Origin: Paralichthys olivaceus
Lineage: Eukaryota > Chordata > Actinopteri > Pleuronectiformes > Paralichthyidae
Direction of reading: 5' to 3'
NCBI RefSeq assembly: GCF_024713975.1
Contig: NC_091096.1
Span: 2,755,501-2,819,500 of the forward strand
Length of the DNA: 64,000 bases
How positions within the stretch are numbered: position 1 is the first letter of the stretch; each line of letters begins with the position of its first letter. Below the pieces are notes generated by a model. The model saw only the letters and a list, made by a program, of their open reading frames with translations, was not told the origin of the DNA and made no database searches. Positions 26,401-41,551 of this stretch are shown here, one piece after another. Both the position numbers and the translations under genes were made by a program.

Positions 26401-29400
26401 TGTAGATAACAGCAGGGATCTGTAAAACCTAGGGCGTCACCTCTGTCTCTCGCTCTATCTGCTCGGGTCAGCAGGCGGTGGTTGCCGGACTCAGGCAGCT
26501 CGAGGAGCTCGGGGCTGCGGGAGGCCTCTCTTACATCACGCTGAGGAATGTGCCTGGAAACGCTCAGGGGGGATTTTCTCCACTTTTTTCTCGGAGGTTA
26601 CGTTCTTCCCTCCTGAACTTAAGCAACAAAGCAAAAGTGTTTTGAAGAAGCGTCGGCGTGAAAACACAGACACGTTGGTTCATGTTCCTGCTTCGTAATA
26701 ACAGAAAATACTTCACACACCCGAGAGTTGGACAGATGTTTTATTAAAATGGTTTTAATCTAAGAAGTGTGACGATAGGAATGATAGAGTTGTTGTCTGT
26801 GTTTGCAGGTAATCAAACTTTGTAGGTGAATTAGTGGAAACTTTCTGTGACAGTTGACGTCTGATGTCTGTTACTGTTTTTCTAGGAGGGCACTTCTAAG
26901 TTTGCAACGTTGGAGATTAACCCCAAACGAGCTCAGAGGAGGCACCAGCAGCAGAGAGACCTGGTGAGTCGTCTGCACGGAAACACAGGTTTAATTGGAA
27001 ACAGATAAAAACTTTATCCACCAATCACCTGAACAGAGAGAGCGTTTTGTACCAACGGCGTCACCTGGTGGCAGAGGAAGCCCCTGCAGTTTGTTCAAAT
27101 CATGCAAAAACTGGATATTTGTCTACATATGTGTGATGTTTTCTTTAAGTTTAAATTTCATTCGTTTCTCTGCGTCTAAAACTCGACTGTGTCTCTGTGA
27201 ACAGGGGGTGATGCAGGGGACGATTCCGTACCTGGGGACCTTCCTGACGGACCTGGTGATGATGGACACTGCCATGAAGGACTACACTGAGGTCAGACTC
27301 CTGTTCAGCACCAAGCTGACGCTGTCACAACGTGTTTTTATCACCTGCTCATGTTTTTGTCTCTTTTCCCAGGGTGGTCTCATCAACTTCGAGAAGAGAC
27401 GAAAGGTAAAGTAAACCTTCTACTTTGGGTTTCGTGATCTAACAAACCAAGCAGGACAGAGATCAGAGGTTTTTTTACATTGTAAAATTCCTAATCCCTG
27501 CTCCTCCCTGTCTCCTGCTCTGCTCCTTGTCTGCAGGAGTTCGAGGTGATCGCTCAGATCAAGCTGCTTCAGTTGGCCTCCAACAACTACAGCTTCACTC
27601 AGGACAGCCACTTCAGAGAGTGGTTCGCATGCGTGGAGAAACTCAGCGAGGCAGAGAGGTCAGTCAGTCCGCTCACACTGTGCATGAAGCCGACAGCTGG
27701 TGTCACTTCTCTGTCTACAGGGGGGGGGGGGGGGGGTATTTCCAGTGTCACAGCTGCAAACGAGAAAATAGAAATAGAAAGATCAGTAAAAGTGAAACCA
27801 ATGTTCCCGTGATAGAAAATGAAATACACAGTGTGAAAACAAATGAACACAGTCACCGTCCTGACTTCCTGTTTCCCGCAGCTACAACCTGTCCTGTGAG
27901 ATCGAGCCTCTGTCGGAGTCGGCCAGCAACACGCTCAGGGCCAAGAAGAACGGAGGAATCATGAAGCGCTGGAGCGAGTAAGTGACGCTGCCGGTCAGAA
28001 GTGAACACACAGAACACGCAGCCAGATAAATCTGGAAATAAAAAAATATGACTCTTCCTCCTGTTGTCATCTCGTCTTCAGTCGTCAGTTGACCGAGGCC
28101 GGCTGCAGCGGCGGCGCGGGCTCTCACTCCAAGTCCTTCGACCAGTCACACTACAGACCGTACCAAGGGGGCGGGGGCGACAGCGGCGACGCCCTCAGCG
28201 TCACCTCCGTCAGCTCCAGTGGATCAGACCTGGAGGACGTGAACGCCAGCTTCTTGTCCGACTCCCCTGAAGGACACGAGAGGAAGGTGAGCGGAGGAAA
28301 GCTGAGTAAAGCTTGTGTGTTGTGTATCAGATGTGTGTGTGTGTGTGTGTGTGTTTTCCACAAGAGGAGAAAAATCAGCTGCAACTGTTTGTTGATGATT
28401 TCTGTTTCGTTGTTTCTTCTCCAGACGTCGACTCCGTCAGTGAAACTCACCGTCTCTGCTCTGGGGAGAGAAGCTCCGGCAGCAGATACAACGTCAACGG
28501 TAACTTTTTTTTTTTAAAGTTACACTTTTTGCATTTTTTATCAAATAGACACGTGTTGAGTGTAGACTGATGTCGTCACTGTAATGTGTATTAAACACCC
28601 ACAATGCACTGCGATGCTCTATCCTCACCCTCAGTTCTGGGAGTGTACGTCTCTGTCGTCTCTGGACACCTCCGGGATGGGATCCAGCTCCGGCTCGGCC
28701 TCCGGCTCCAGCAGCGCCTCCTCCTCCTCCGTCTCCTCCTCCACCCCGCTGTCGGCGTCCCGCTCACACAAGCGCTCGGTGTCGGCCGTGTCCAACTACT
28801 CGACTCTGTCGTTGCCGCTGTACAACCAGCAGGTCGACGACTGCTGCATCATCAGGGTCAGTCTGGACGTGGAGAACGGAAACTTGTACAAGAGCATCCT
28901 GGTGAGTTCACGCTGCAGTGACATCAGATCGTTCACTTCCATTTTTGTTTCATTTTTACTTCTTGTCGTTTGTTTTTCTGTTTCACAAACAAATTAAAAC
29001 TGTTTCTTTATTTGAATAAACTATAAATCTAGAAAGTATCAGTGACATCGTTGACTCGCAAACATCAGGACATTTCACATTTGTGAGATTTTAGTTTTTA
29101 GGAAGCAAGAGTTTGAATTTTAATGCTTCTTGTTTTTTCTGCAGTTTTTCTAATCGTGGTAAAAAATATTTCGCGTTGTGGAACAGATGTAGTTTTAATG
29201 TCTGTGGTCGTTTTGTTTCAGGTCACGAGTCAAGACAAGACTCCGGCCGTCATCAGGAAGGCCATGATCAAACACAACCTGGAGCGAGAGAAGTCCGAGG
29301 ACTACGAGCTGATGCAGAAAATCTCTGAGGACAAAGGTAAACACAGCGTCTCGACAGAGCCGCGTGTTTCAGGTTTGGGTTCTTTATCGTCGATTAGTTT

Positions 29401-29614
29401 TAGTTGACTCTCTCTCTCTCTCTCGTCTCGTTCTGTAGAGCTGCGGATCCCGGACAACGCCAACGTTTTCTACGCCATGAACTCCACTGCCAACTATGAC
29501 TTTGTGCTGAAGAAGCGCGGCTTGGCTCGGCCGGTGCGAGCCAAGAACGTGGCCAGTTCGACGCTGCCTCGCATGAAGCAGAAGGGACTGAAAATCGCGA
29601 AAGGGATCTTCTGA
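9162..29614 (+). CDS. ralgds: Ral guanine nucleotide dissociation stimulator (RalGDS), 17 coding exons, 823 aa
   Basis: RalGDS loads GTP onto RalA/RalB downstream of active Ras. Exons: 9162-9350, 21364-21668, 22405-22479, 23388-23581, 23990-24114, 24573-24788, 24910-25013, 25136-25220, 26886-26963, 27205-27291, 27373-27405, 27537-27658, 27882-27977, 28082-28286, 28635-28901, 29222-29336, 29439-29614 (stop TGA). They total 2472 nt, all phases agree and every intron is GT-AG. The start peptide [15 protein letters not shown]...[26 protein letters not shown] parallels a known mammalian RALGDS isoform. RasGEF-N is at about 80-235, the CDC25 catalytic domain at about 285-555 ([48 protein letters not shown]), a Ser-rich linker at about 640-690, and the RA domain at about 705-800. 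The C-terminus [18 protein letters not shown] is diagnostic. The long Ala/Pro insert of human RALGDS is absent. Confidence 0.95.
9352..9418. repeat. GAG-rich tract plus three perfect 14-bp tandem copies at the exon 1B donor
   Basis: A (GAG/AGG)n run directly follows the exon 1B donor. Three exact copies of GCTGGGGAGGAGAG come next (9377-9390, 9391-9404, 9405-9418). The GGGG runs give G-quadruplex potential in the nascent transcript, a few tens of bases from the 5' splice site. Confidence 0.9.
10920..11100. promoter_or_regulatory. Candidate intronic enhancer with homeodomain motifs
   Basis: Two TAATCC motifs (10997-11002 and 11030-11035; the OTX/CRX/PITX-type K50 homeodomain site) flank CAATTA (11015-11020) and CCTAATG within 40 bp. 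The patch is C-rich and distinct from the AT-rich intron around it. Function is inferred from motif clustering only. Confidence 0.3.
17335..17400. repeat. Fragment of percomorph dispersed repeat
   Basis: CAGCCAGCCACTAGGGGAGC is followed by GTCGTCCATCTTTATA and AGTCTATGG. This is the terminal part of the repeat type also seen at 5480-5960. Confidence 0.5.
18997..19010. promoter_or_regulatory. Near-consensus RFX X-box (GTTATCATGGCAAC)
   Basis: It matches the palindromic X-box GTNRCCNNRGYAAC at 13 of 14 positions; the mismatch is T for C at position 5. RFX factors bind such sites. It lies in ralgds intron 1 and overlaps the ATG of a possible alternative first exon. Confidence 0.35.
19003..19050 (+). 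CDS. Speculative third ralgds first exon (16 codons)
   Basis: The ATG at 19003 reads [16 protein letters not shown] and ends at ATG|GTGAGA, a good donor in phase 0 that would splice to exon 2 (21364) in frame. Short alternative first exons are known for RALGDS, but a 48-nt open frame ending at a donor easily arises by chance. There is no further support. Confidence 0.12.
20454..20496. repeat. (CA)n microsatellite
   Basis: Uninterrupted CA run of about 21 units. Confidence 0.97.
21860..22204. mobile_element. MITE-like dispersed element with terminal inverted repeats
   Basis: The left end TACCTCCGCCAAGG and right end CCTTGTCGAGGTA are imperfect inverted repeats. The body (CCTGGATCAGCCGGTTCATT..., CTTGAGTCATGCCAC) resembles a non-autonomous element common in percomorphs whose intact right end reads CCTTGGCGGAGGTA. 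It lies in ralgds intron 2. An internal minisatellite (22009-22165) has enlarged it. Confidence 0.6.
22009..22165. repeat. 28-bp minisatellite of CAGA/AAAC-type units
   Basis: Recurring blocks of AGGCACACAGACAGACAAAC plus AGAAAGAC, whole or partial. They appear to have grown from the short (GACA)n stretch normally found inside the host element. Open frames across it on both strands are repeat artefacts. Confidence 0.9.
25221..26885 (+). other. ralgds: ralgds intron 8
   Basis: A 1.67-kb intron between the exon ending ...SRELLVK and the one starting [10 protein letters not shown]. No repeat of known type or extra exon was seen apart from short homopolymers. Confidence 0.7.
27720..27736. repeat. 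Poly-G run in ralgds intron 12
   Basis: Seventeen consecutive G on the sense strand. The length may be unreliable in sequencing. Confidence 0.85.
28332..28355. repeat. (TG)n microsatellite
   Basis: TG run in the intron after ralgds exon 14, about 70 bp upstream of the candidate cassette exon at 28425. Confidence 0.9.
28425..28499 (+). CDS. ralgds: Candidate in-frame cassette exon of ralgds (25 codons)
   Basis: The segment is preceded by a strong pyrimidine tract and acceptor (TTTCTTCTCCAG) and followed by a donor (CG|GTAACT). It is exactly 75 nt, open in phase 0, and begins [20 protein letters not shown]. The flanking exons (ending 28286, starting 28635) meet in phase 0, so inclusion lengthens the protein to 848 aa without a frameshift. 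The extra peptide would lie in the linker between the CDC25 and RA domains. Human RALGDS joins ...EKK directly to FWES here, so skipping also gives a normal protein. Confidence 0.55.
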
Positions 29615-31939
29615 GGCGACGGGCACGGTTTTCTGTCTCCCCCTTCACCCCCCTGAACCCTCTCTGGTCTCCGCTCCTCAGAGGAAACATTTGTGTTTCG
29701 CGTCTGCCGGAGGGAAACCAGCCTGAAGTATCTGAGTTTTGGTTTGGACAAGGACTTGAGATCGCCAGAAGAGAAACGACCACGCAGCCTTTCTGCGGAC
29801 GAGCAGGACGCAGAGGAACGCCTTCGCTCTCTGCTACAGCCGTCGCGTCATCGGGACCCGCCGGGGATTTGAAGAAGCGGAGTCGCTCGCCGGACGCGCC
29901 CACGTAGAAGCTGTTTCTGACGTTCGTGGGGAAAAACAAACGGTTGCGTCGGAGCCGCGTCGCTGCCGCTCGGTGGCTGAACTCGTCGAACTCTCCGCCA
30001 GTGTTCTGGTTTGCGTCGGCTCGTGGAAAAGCAGATTCATTCATTTCTGTTTACATTTGTTTACATTTTAACATCACCTGGTCAGCTCTTAATTTTTTTA
30101 ATTTTTTTTTTTACTCTCACGAGAGGATTTTTGCACCTTCACTTAAACACTTTTTTAATCCCTCGACAGCCTTTGTCCCCGTGTTTTCCTCCGCGGCCGT
30201 CTCGCACGCCCCCTCCTGGCATGGAGTGTACATAAATGAACTAAACGACGCCACAGCGGGTAAATGCAGATTATGTGTTTCAGCTGGGTGTTCGAATGTG
30301 TTTCTATTTTTTCAGGGAACTTTTGTCATGAGTGTACCACCGCCTTTACCGTCCCCGTCCCCCCCCGGGTCCCTGATGTGGACAGTGTGTTTGCTGGACC
30401 GCAGCACTGAACGTTTGTCTCTCGGACGCTGGGACTCACGTCGGCGTTTTCACACCAGCGACACTGACGAGGAGGAATCTGAGCTCTTAACTTCTGAACG
30501 CTGCCATGTGACCAAAAAAAAAAAAAGAGGACAGGTCGAGATGGAGACAGTGTCAAAGTCCAGTCCAGTGGGCACAGCCATGAATCACATGCCACTGTTT
30601 TTTTTCGTTTGTTTTTACTGAAGCGTAACCACTACAGCGAGAGGGAGGCGTCAGTCGTGTGGTCGCACTCGACTGGGACAGATTGTGAGAGAAGAACAAA
30701 CGAGCTGAAAACAAAACGTACACAAAGTGTAAATATCCATTAACACCGACTGTGCAGTGTCTTCTTTTGAAATGGACCGTGAGATTTTGTTAATAGACTC
30801 GTTCACACGGTATCAACACTTGTTTGATTTGGCTTTTGTTCCTGCATCTCTCTGCTCTGGTGCTGCTGATCATCTTTCTGAAGAGGTCGCACGAGCTGCA
30901 GGCCGCCGCTTTCTCTACTTCCTGTCCGCCGGCCGCCATGTTGGAAGAAATGTCTCTCAAACACGCAGAAATTCATGAAATCCCAATGAAACGGGACTAA
31001 AAAAAGAAATTTTGTAAAAAAAAATACTGAAGAATTATCAGGAAATGAATCTAATATATACAACTGACACAACTAAAAACTAATATAATATAAAATAATT
31101 ATAGTAATATTATTTGTTTGAGCGTCAGCAGCAGTGAAGGCCGGCCGACCGTGTTCACGTCTATTATTTAACATGAGGTGAATCAAACCGGAGCTGTAAC
31201 ATCATCATCTACTGCACAAGACAAACTCTGGGATACAAAACATAATTATTACAGAATGAACTAAAATATCAGATATTATTCTAGCAGCTCTTCCAACGTG
31301 GTGGCTCATCCTTCATATTCAATCTCAACCACTTTCTAAATGTGCCATGACAGGCCTGTGTGTTTCAGACGCCCCGGACACGTCCTGCTGATTTATCCCG
31401 CAGGACGTGTCATCGCGGTGTCGGCTGTGGTTAACGTGCAGGGGATGACGGCAGAGTCTCTCCTCTCTGGTCTCCGACTCTCAGCCGGTGAGGAAAAGAT
31501 GGATTTTGATGATTCACGCCTGTAAAATGAGTCAAAACACAGAGAAGCTCCTTTTAATGGTTGAGGTTTGATTGAGACTTTGCGTCGGAGCCCAGATTAA
31601 CGAAACAAACTCTCTGTGCTGTTCTCAGCCTGTTTCTCTTAAAGGAAAAATCCAACCTGAAAACATCTTCAAAGATAATCTGGGATTTGGTTTCCGTTCA
31701 GATTCAGTTACGCTTCTTCCTCATGGATCATTGTTGTTTCTTTTCTGGATTTTCTCTGCTTGCAAACAACAGTCACTTGAGAAATGATCCGGTTTTTAAA
31801 ATGATTAACTGAACCTCAACCCCACTTATTTGCTGCGTCTGTTCAGCTCGGCACAAACTCTGTATTTTAAAGCTGATATGAGCTGATTTTACATTTTCTG
31901 AAACACTGAGCGACAAAAGCAGCTTCTGTTCATTGGCTT

Positions 31940-32110
31940 CGATTATAATAATAATAATGTAATTTCATGATAATAATATAATAACCATGTTTATTTGTAG
32001 AGCACTTTTCGGTGGCAGAGGGCACCAAATAAAAATCTAAATTATTAAAAAAAGATTAAAGCAGAGGTGAAGGATGAAATTTTAAAAAAAATGTAAGTTT
32101 GACAAAATGT
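31940..32110. repeat. Diverged dispersed repeat related to 8425-8590
   Basis: AATAAT-rich sequence runs into ATGTTTATTTGTAGAGCAC, TTTTCGGTGG and an A-rich tail. This is the same pattern as the copy at 8.4 kb. Confidence 0.4.
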
Positions 32111-33924
32111 AATAAAAACTCAAATAAAACCAAGATCGTCTCTTTGATAAAACTTTGGTTAAAGACAGAATAATGATTTCAAAGACGTGATGGGTTCACA
32201 CACACGCAAAAAAACTAAGGTTGGATTTCTCCTGGTGACTTTTTCAAACCACAGCAACAAAACTCTAAACTTTGCCTGGATTGTCGCCACGTTCTGCCTT
32301 TTCTTTGTTCAGTTTTTTTATTTTCGCCTGCATGAAGTTCATAATTCTCTCAACGATCAAATGAATGAAGCACCCATTAAAAAAAACTAAAAAGAAAAAA
32401 CAAACTGCGGAAGCAATATAGTGGTGAGCGGTGGCGGCGGGAGGCACGTGGCTGTCGTGGATGTTGTTGGTGCCACTGTGGCGTGAAATCCTTCGCTGTT
32501 GAACACTGTGACCTTCAACCCCTTCCCTCCGCCCGCTGATTGGCGCATCACGTCGAGCACTGTGAACAAAACAACACATCTCATTCCCTCGTTAATGGTG
32601 TCGTAGTGAACGTAGTGACAGGTTTGACCCTTTGACCCTTCATGTGCCAAAAATAACAAGGGAAGAGAGAGAAGGTTGATTTAACTGACGAGTCTGACGA
32701 GTCTTCTGCCTTTCACAGTGGAAAACAAAAAAAACAAGGTTGTGTGTTTGCTGTTGTTGCTTTTTTTCTCGCTGGAAAACTAAAAAAAAAAAAAGGGTGA
32801 GAACACTTAAAAAAATGAAATAATGATCTGGTCACATTTCCCTGTGGAGGATTAGAGACGTCCAGGAAACTTGAAGCAAAGGTGTTTGTCAGGAGCTGAA
32901 GCTGAAGCTGTTGAGGAAACGTCACGTTCATGAGTTTTTCATGTTTGAAGCAGGTTTTTATTCCAAACAAACGCCACAGCTGACGACTGACAGAGAGATG
33001 TGAGCGCAGGTGATCGATGGTGTCGAGCTTCATCAGAGAGACTTCATTCAAACTGTAAACTTCCAGAACGTCGAGTGTTTCCTCTCACTGGTGCTCGACA
33101 GCAGAGACACGTTGGTTTTGTGGATGTTTCAGGGATGAAAACACTTTAAAAAATCATTTTATCTTCCAACACCAACATTCACGAACACATCGAAGAGCCG
33201 GTGACTTTCCTGTTGAATGTATTCAGACATTTGCCGTTTTTAAGAGTTCCTCCCCCTGACGGTAGATTATCGGAGAGAATCACAGCTGCAAATGTACATT
33301 TGTACTTTTTTTTTTTTTACACGATGAGTTGAAACGGTGTCTGATTCACTGATTCCCCCAAAACGACGAATCGTCAACAAATTCCAAGGAAAGACACAAA
33401 ACAAGTTTGTGTTCGTGTCTCAGCACTTTCTGACTTTGTAGGTTCCTGCTGAGGGTTTCATCAAATCACGAATACGTTCAATCTGCAATTTTACTAAACA
33501 AGTTGACAAATTAGGAAATAATGAATTTGTTAGGGACTATTAGTAATAATAATTAACTTGATTTATACATAATTTACATGTAGAAATAGATTGTAAAATG
33601 ATTTTTTTTTTAAATAGAATAAGCCTCACAGGTTAGAGGGTGAAGTAAAAACACACACAAAGACACAAAACGACTGAAGAGGGACACGGAATGACTATAA
33701 AGACTTTCAGAAGGACAGCAAAGACAAAAGCAAATGAAAAAAACACAAAAGAGTCTTTCAGGCTCCTAATGTTCACAGCAGAGATGGGGGGGGGGGTGCA
33801 TTGTCTCATAATTGGTCCGTGCCAGTGAGTATTTGGGACAACAAATCTGTCTGTGTGGTGATGGAGGACCATGGGACACAGTGTAACTCACTGACGTCTT
33901 CTTAATTTTAGAAACAATAGAGAT

Positions 33925-33964
<40 letters not shown>
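33925..33964. repeat. Compound (AC)n(AT)n microsatellite
   Basis: About eight AC units followed directly by about twelve AT units. Confidence 0.95.
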
Positions 33965-34720
33965 TTTGTGGGCTGTGTTCACTGTTGGTTTACATGAGAT
34001 TTGTTGACAATAATGTGACCAGACCTTTTGTCCAACACTACTTGAACGCAGCATCAGTCCTTTTATTCTGGCCTGTTTGTTTGGAACAAAAACTTTTTCC
34101 TGATGAAACGAAGTAAACGAGTGTGATCGTGGTTCCACGGTTCCTTTGCATCGCTGGTGTTTCTGCAGCAGCTCCGGCTCTGGTTTTTTTTCTACGTGTG
34201 CTTGTTTTTTCTCCGCTGGGTTTGAGAAGGTGAAGCTTGTGCTCGTGTTGTGGAGGTTGACGTGGATTCCAGGAGCGTCTCTGTGCCGATGAGTTTGATA
34301 ATGTTGGGAGTGGTCTGTGTGTCGTTGTAGCCTTGTGTTGACATGAAGTACCTTTTGTGATTTGACCCAATTCTGTGCGAGTTTGAACAATAAAAAAAGC
34401 TGAGTTTACAAGAAAAGAAAGAAAAAAAAACTGGAAACCAGCTGGCGTGGTGTGTCTGATTTTATTTCAACTTTTTGTTTTTGTTCCCCTGAACTGTGCT
34501 CGGGTGCCATTTTCCATTTTAACAAAGGGTTTTGAACTTTTTCTAACTGCAGTCTCTTCTTTCGTTTCCTAACTTTCCCAAGAAAACAAAACCTGTCGAG
34601 AAAACAAAACTGTCCTTAAGTATCTCTTTGTTTATTTATTGATTTGTATATAGAGATTTGGTTTTGCATTGTACATTCTCTCCTCTCTTGGTTATAGATT
34701 AATATATTCATGTATATACG

Positions 34721-34726
34721 AATAAA
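34721..34726 (+). terminator. ralgds: Polyadenylation signal AATAAA, likely ralgds distal
   Basis: AATAAACATTAAG is followed within about 25 bases by an A run and T/TG-rich sequence, the usual arrangement of a cleavage site. The signal at 34389-34394 is an alternative. Confidence 0.45.
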
Positions 34727-35236
34727 CATTAAGTTTCTGAAGGTAAAAAAAAAAAAGTTTTTCTTCTTTTGTCCTTTTTTCTTGCTGTGTGTTTAAAAAC
34801 AACTATGAAAACTATTTGTGAAACTATTTTTATTGGTTTAAATTCAACATGAGTTTATCGTCGACTGTGTTTTATACAAGACAAAACGACAAACGTTCAC
34901 TTAAAGAAAACAACAAATGTTATTTTTAATCTTAATGAAGAAAACACACACACACACTGACAGGAAGGAAGAAAAACAACTAAATACATAAAAAGTTGGA
35001 ATCTAACATTAAATTAAAGTAAGTAGTACAAATACCTCTAAAAATACTCAACTACAAGTAAAACTCCTGTATTTTAAATATTATTTGAGTAAAATAATAT
35101 AAATTCAACCAGGATTCGATCATTAGATGATTATATATAAAAAACTTATTTAATCATTTTAAACTAAATTTAAAAAAAATTGCAACTCATGATTATTTTC
35201 GTTTCGTTATTCTGACGTCGTCTCTCCGCGACGGGA

Positions 35237-35248
35237 CGCGCCTGCGCA
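35237..35248. promoter_or_regulatory. smarcb1: NRF-1-like motif in the smarcb1 promoter
   Basis: CGCGCCTGCGCA matches the NRF-1 palindrome YGCGCANGCGCR at all but one position. It lies 32 bp upstream of the smarcb1 ATG in a short CpG-rich patch (about 35210-35290), consistent with a TATA-less housekeeping promoter. Confidence 0.4.
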
Positions 35249-35279
35249 GTGGAGCAGATCTTTGTTGTTTGGTGTCAAC

Positions 35280-39579
<4,300 letters not shown>

Positions 39580-40003
39580 ACGAGGCAGCATCTGCGCCGC
39601 TGTCGCCGCCCCACCCCCCACCCCCCTACAAGAACGGTGCTCGCCTGATTGAGGTATGACTCTGTCACGGTTCACAACATCAGCAACAAAGATGTCCCTC
39701 CATCACGCGCTGGATGTCTTTTCTGCTCGGCCGGTTCCTCGGTCCGCCGTTCACGTGCCGCTTTTTATTCTTGTTATTATTGATATTTTGTCGTCTTGGA
39801 CAAAATTCCCCCCCGTAGAAAAAAATATCCCTCCTTCATGTTTTCCTCACGACCCCTCAGCGTGAAGAAGCTGCTCTCTCACTTTGACCACTGACTCTCT
39901 TACCCTGACCAGAGGGAGAAACATCACAACAACAACCAGTCTCAGATAATATATTGTTATGTTGTACTTGTTGTCTTTTTGTACATTTTAATAATTCTTA
40001 CAA

Positions 40004-40009
40004 AATAAA
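40004..40009 (+). terminator. smarcb1: smarcb1 polyadenylation signal AATAAA
   Basis: AATAAAAAAAACTG lies 425 bases after the stop, followed by T/GT-rich sequence (CTTCTGTCTGGTTCTGTTG). This predicts a 3' UTR of about 445 bases. Confidence 0.7.
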
Positions 40010-40804
40010 AAAAACTGAAAGCTTGACCTTCTGTCTGGTTCTGTTGTAAAAGAGGGATTTATTTTAACTCCTCTGTGTTTTGAACAATCAGCCTCAAAAC
40101 TCATTCACACGATCACAGTCCTGGATCAGATCCACATTTCAATATTGCTCATCTTCACAGCGCCGACTACTGGTGACAGGAAGTGACATGTTTTATACTT
40201 TGACACGCTGCATCTGGCTGGTTTACAGTATACAATATTTATAACACCTTCATTATTCTTCATCGTCAGAATTGGGACTTTTCCTCAAACCGATGAGCCA
40301 CAGCGGTCCTGTGAAGGTTGATCCATAATGACTGAGCTGTATTTGTAAGCCTTCGTCACTAGAGGGCAGTGTAAGACCACGCTGGGCCCGAGGGACGAAG
40401 CTTCCTCCTCAGAGAAATCTTTCTCTCCAGTTCTTCACATTGTTTGTGTTGAAAACTCACTGACGTGTGTCGACAACTGGAGTTCATGTTTAACAGTGAA
40501 CATGAGCCGTGAGAGTTTATGTTGTGTTGACTGAAGCAACGTGCCCACTGACAGTAACCGTCCAATCGGCACCAAGAATATGTTTTATGTCACTAGGTGG
40601 CAGCATTTAGATGATACGTTCTCCACCAAATATATTTTCACCAAAAAGGAAATTCAAATTCAAAAGATTTATTTTTTGTACCTGTAAGAAATGCAGAAGG
40701 TTTCTCAACCATCATTTACAAGATATGGGATTTATTTCCTTGTCACCGTGTGGTCAGCACTTAATGACTCGGACCGTTCCGTCCGCTCAGTGCTGCTCGC
40801 AGCC

Positions 40805-41551
40805 CTAGTTATTATTACGTCTCTTGGTCTCCCACAGGTGGTTGTGGATGGTGAGGCCGTCCACGGTCACTGACACAGTCTTTGCACCGATGGCGTTGAA
40901 CTGCTTCTGCTCGGAGCTCTACCTGTACAGCTTTGTCAATCATCTTCTCGCTGATGCTCTTGCTCACACTTCTCCAAATCCTGGTAAACAAAGCGTTTTA
41001 GAAAACAGTTATTATTAACGGGAATCATATGATACAGGGGTACAACGGTTGATGATTATTTTGTAGATAAACTAATCGATCAAACATTCTTTCTTACATT
41101 TCATGAAATGAACTTGAGTAAGTCAGCAGCTGAAGGATCTGGTTCCTCTGGGGCTCGTTGACACTGTAAAATAAAAAATGAAAATGGAGCTTCATCTAAA
41201 TGTCAAACTGAAGATGTATCGTGTTTTACCTGTAGAGGAGAAGTTGGAGAAAGTGTCTCTGGACGAGTTCTCTCTGCTTCTCAAGTCCCTGCTCCTGAAA
41301 CATCTCCTGCTGCCTCCTCTTCTCCTCTTCTCCACGCAGGAGATCCTCCTCTGCCTTCTGTCTGATGTAGAAATCAAACACCTGCTTGTCAGCATCTTTT
41401 TGGTAGAACATTTGAATCCTTGCTTCTTCTCGTTTCAGCTCAGATTCTGCTTCAAGCTGTTGCTTACGGAGTCGAGACCTCTCCTCTTTTTTTCTTCAGT
41501 AAGAACGCTGCTCTTTTCTTCTCAAGCACATCTGCTGCCCTCGGCTCGTCC
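40805..41551 (-). pseudogene. Decayed CAMSAP1-type gene fragment (coiled coil plus CKK remnants)
   Basis: CAMSAPs bind microtubule minus ends through a C-terminal CKK domain. Three exon-like pieces lie on the minus strand. Piece a (41551-41230) encodes CAMSAP-like coiled coil (RLRKQQLEAESELKREEAR, RQKAEEDLLRGEEEKRR) and ends in a good donor, TACAG|GTAAAA. Piece b (41163 to about 41098) follows a TTTTACAG acceptor and reads VNEPQRNQIL, a CKK signature. Piece c (40980-40805) reads SKSISEKMIDK, then in other frames QFNAIGAKTVSVTVDGLTIH and HLWETKRR, the end of the CKK domain. Lesions: a one-base frameshift at an A run (about 41490) with an in-frame stop if unshifted, a frame change after MIDK, an in-frame TAG, and loss of most of the central CKK. 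Retained splice sites argue against a processed retrocopy. No CH domain or other upstream exons were found. Homopolymer sequencing error could explain one shift but not all the losses. Confidence 0.75.

Larger units (their letters stand above)
29615..34745 (+). other. ralgds: Presumed long 3' UTR of ralgds
   Basis: No gene is recognised between the ralgds stop and the smarcb1 promoter. Candidate polyadenylation signals AATAAA occur at 34389-34394 and 34721-34726; an earlier one near 32028 lies in a repeat. The first kilobase is GC-rich and gives long chance open frames on both strands (for example 29926-30621, +) without protein-like sequence. The true 3' end cannot be fixed without transcript data. 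Confidence 0.4.

Noticed and set aside
29926..30621. 231-codon plus-strand open frame directly after the ralgds stop
   Set aside because: It lies in the GC-rich presumed 3' UTR, has low-complexity Phe/Ser/Pro runs, no domain or homology I recognise, and a similarly long frame on the opposite strand (29400-30044). Both look like chance.
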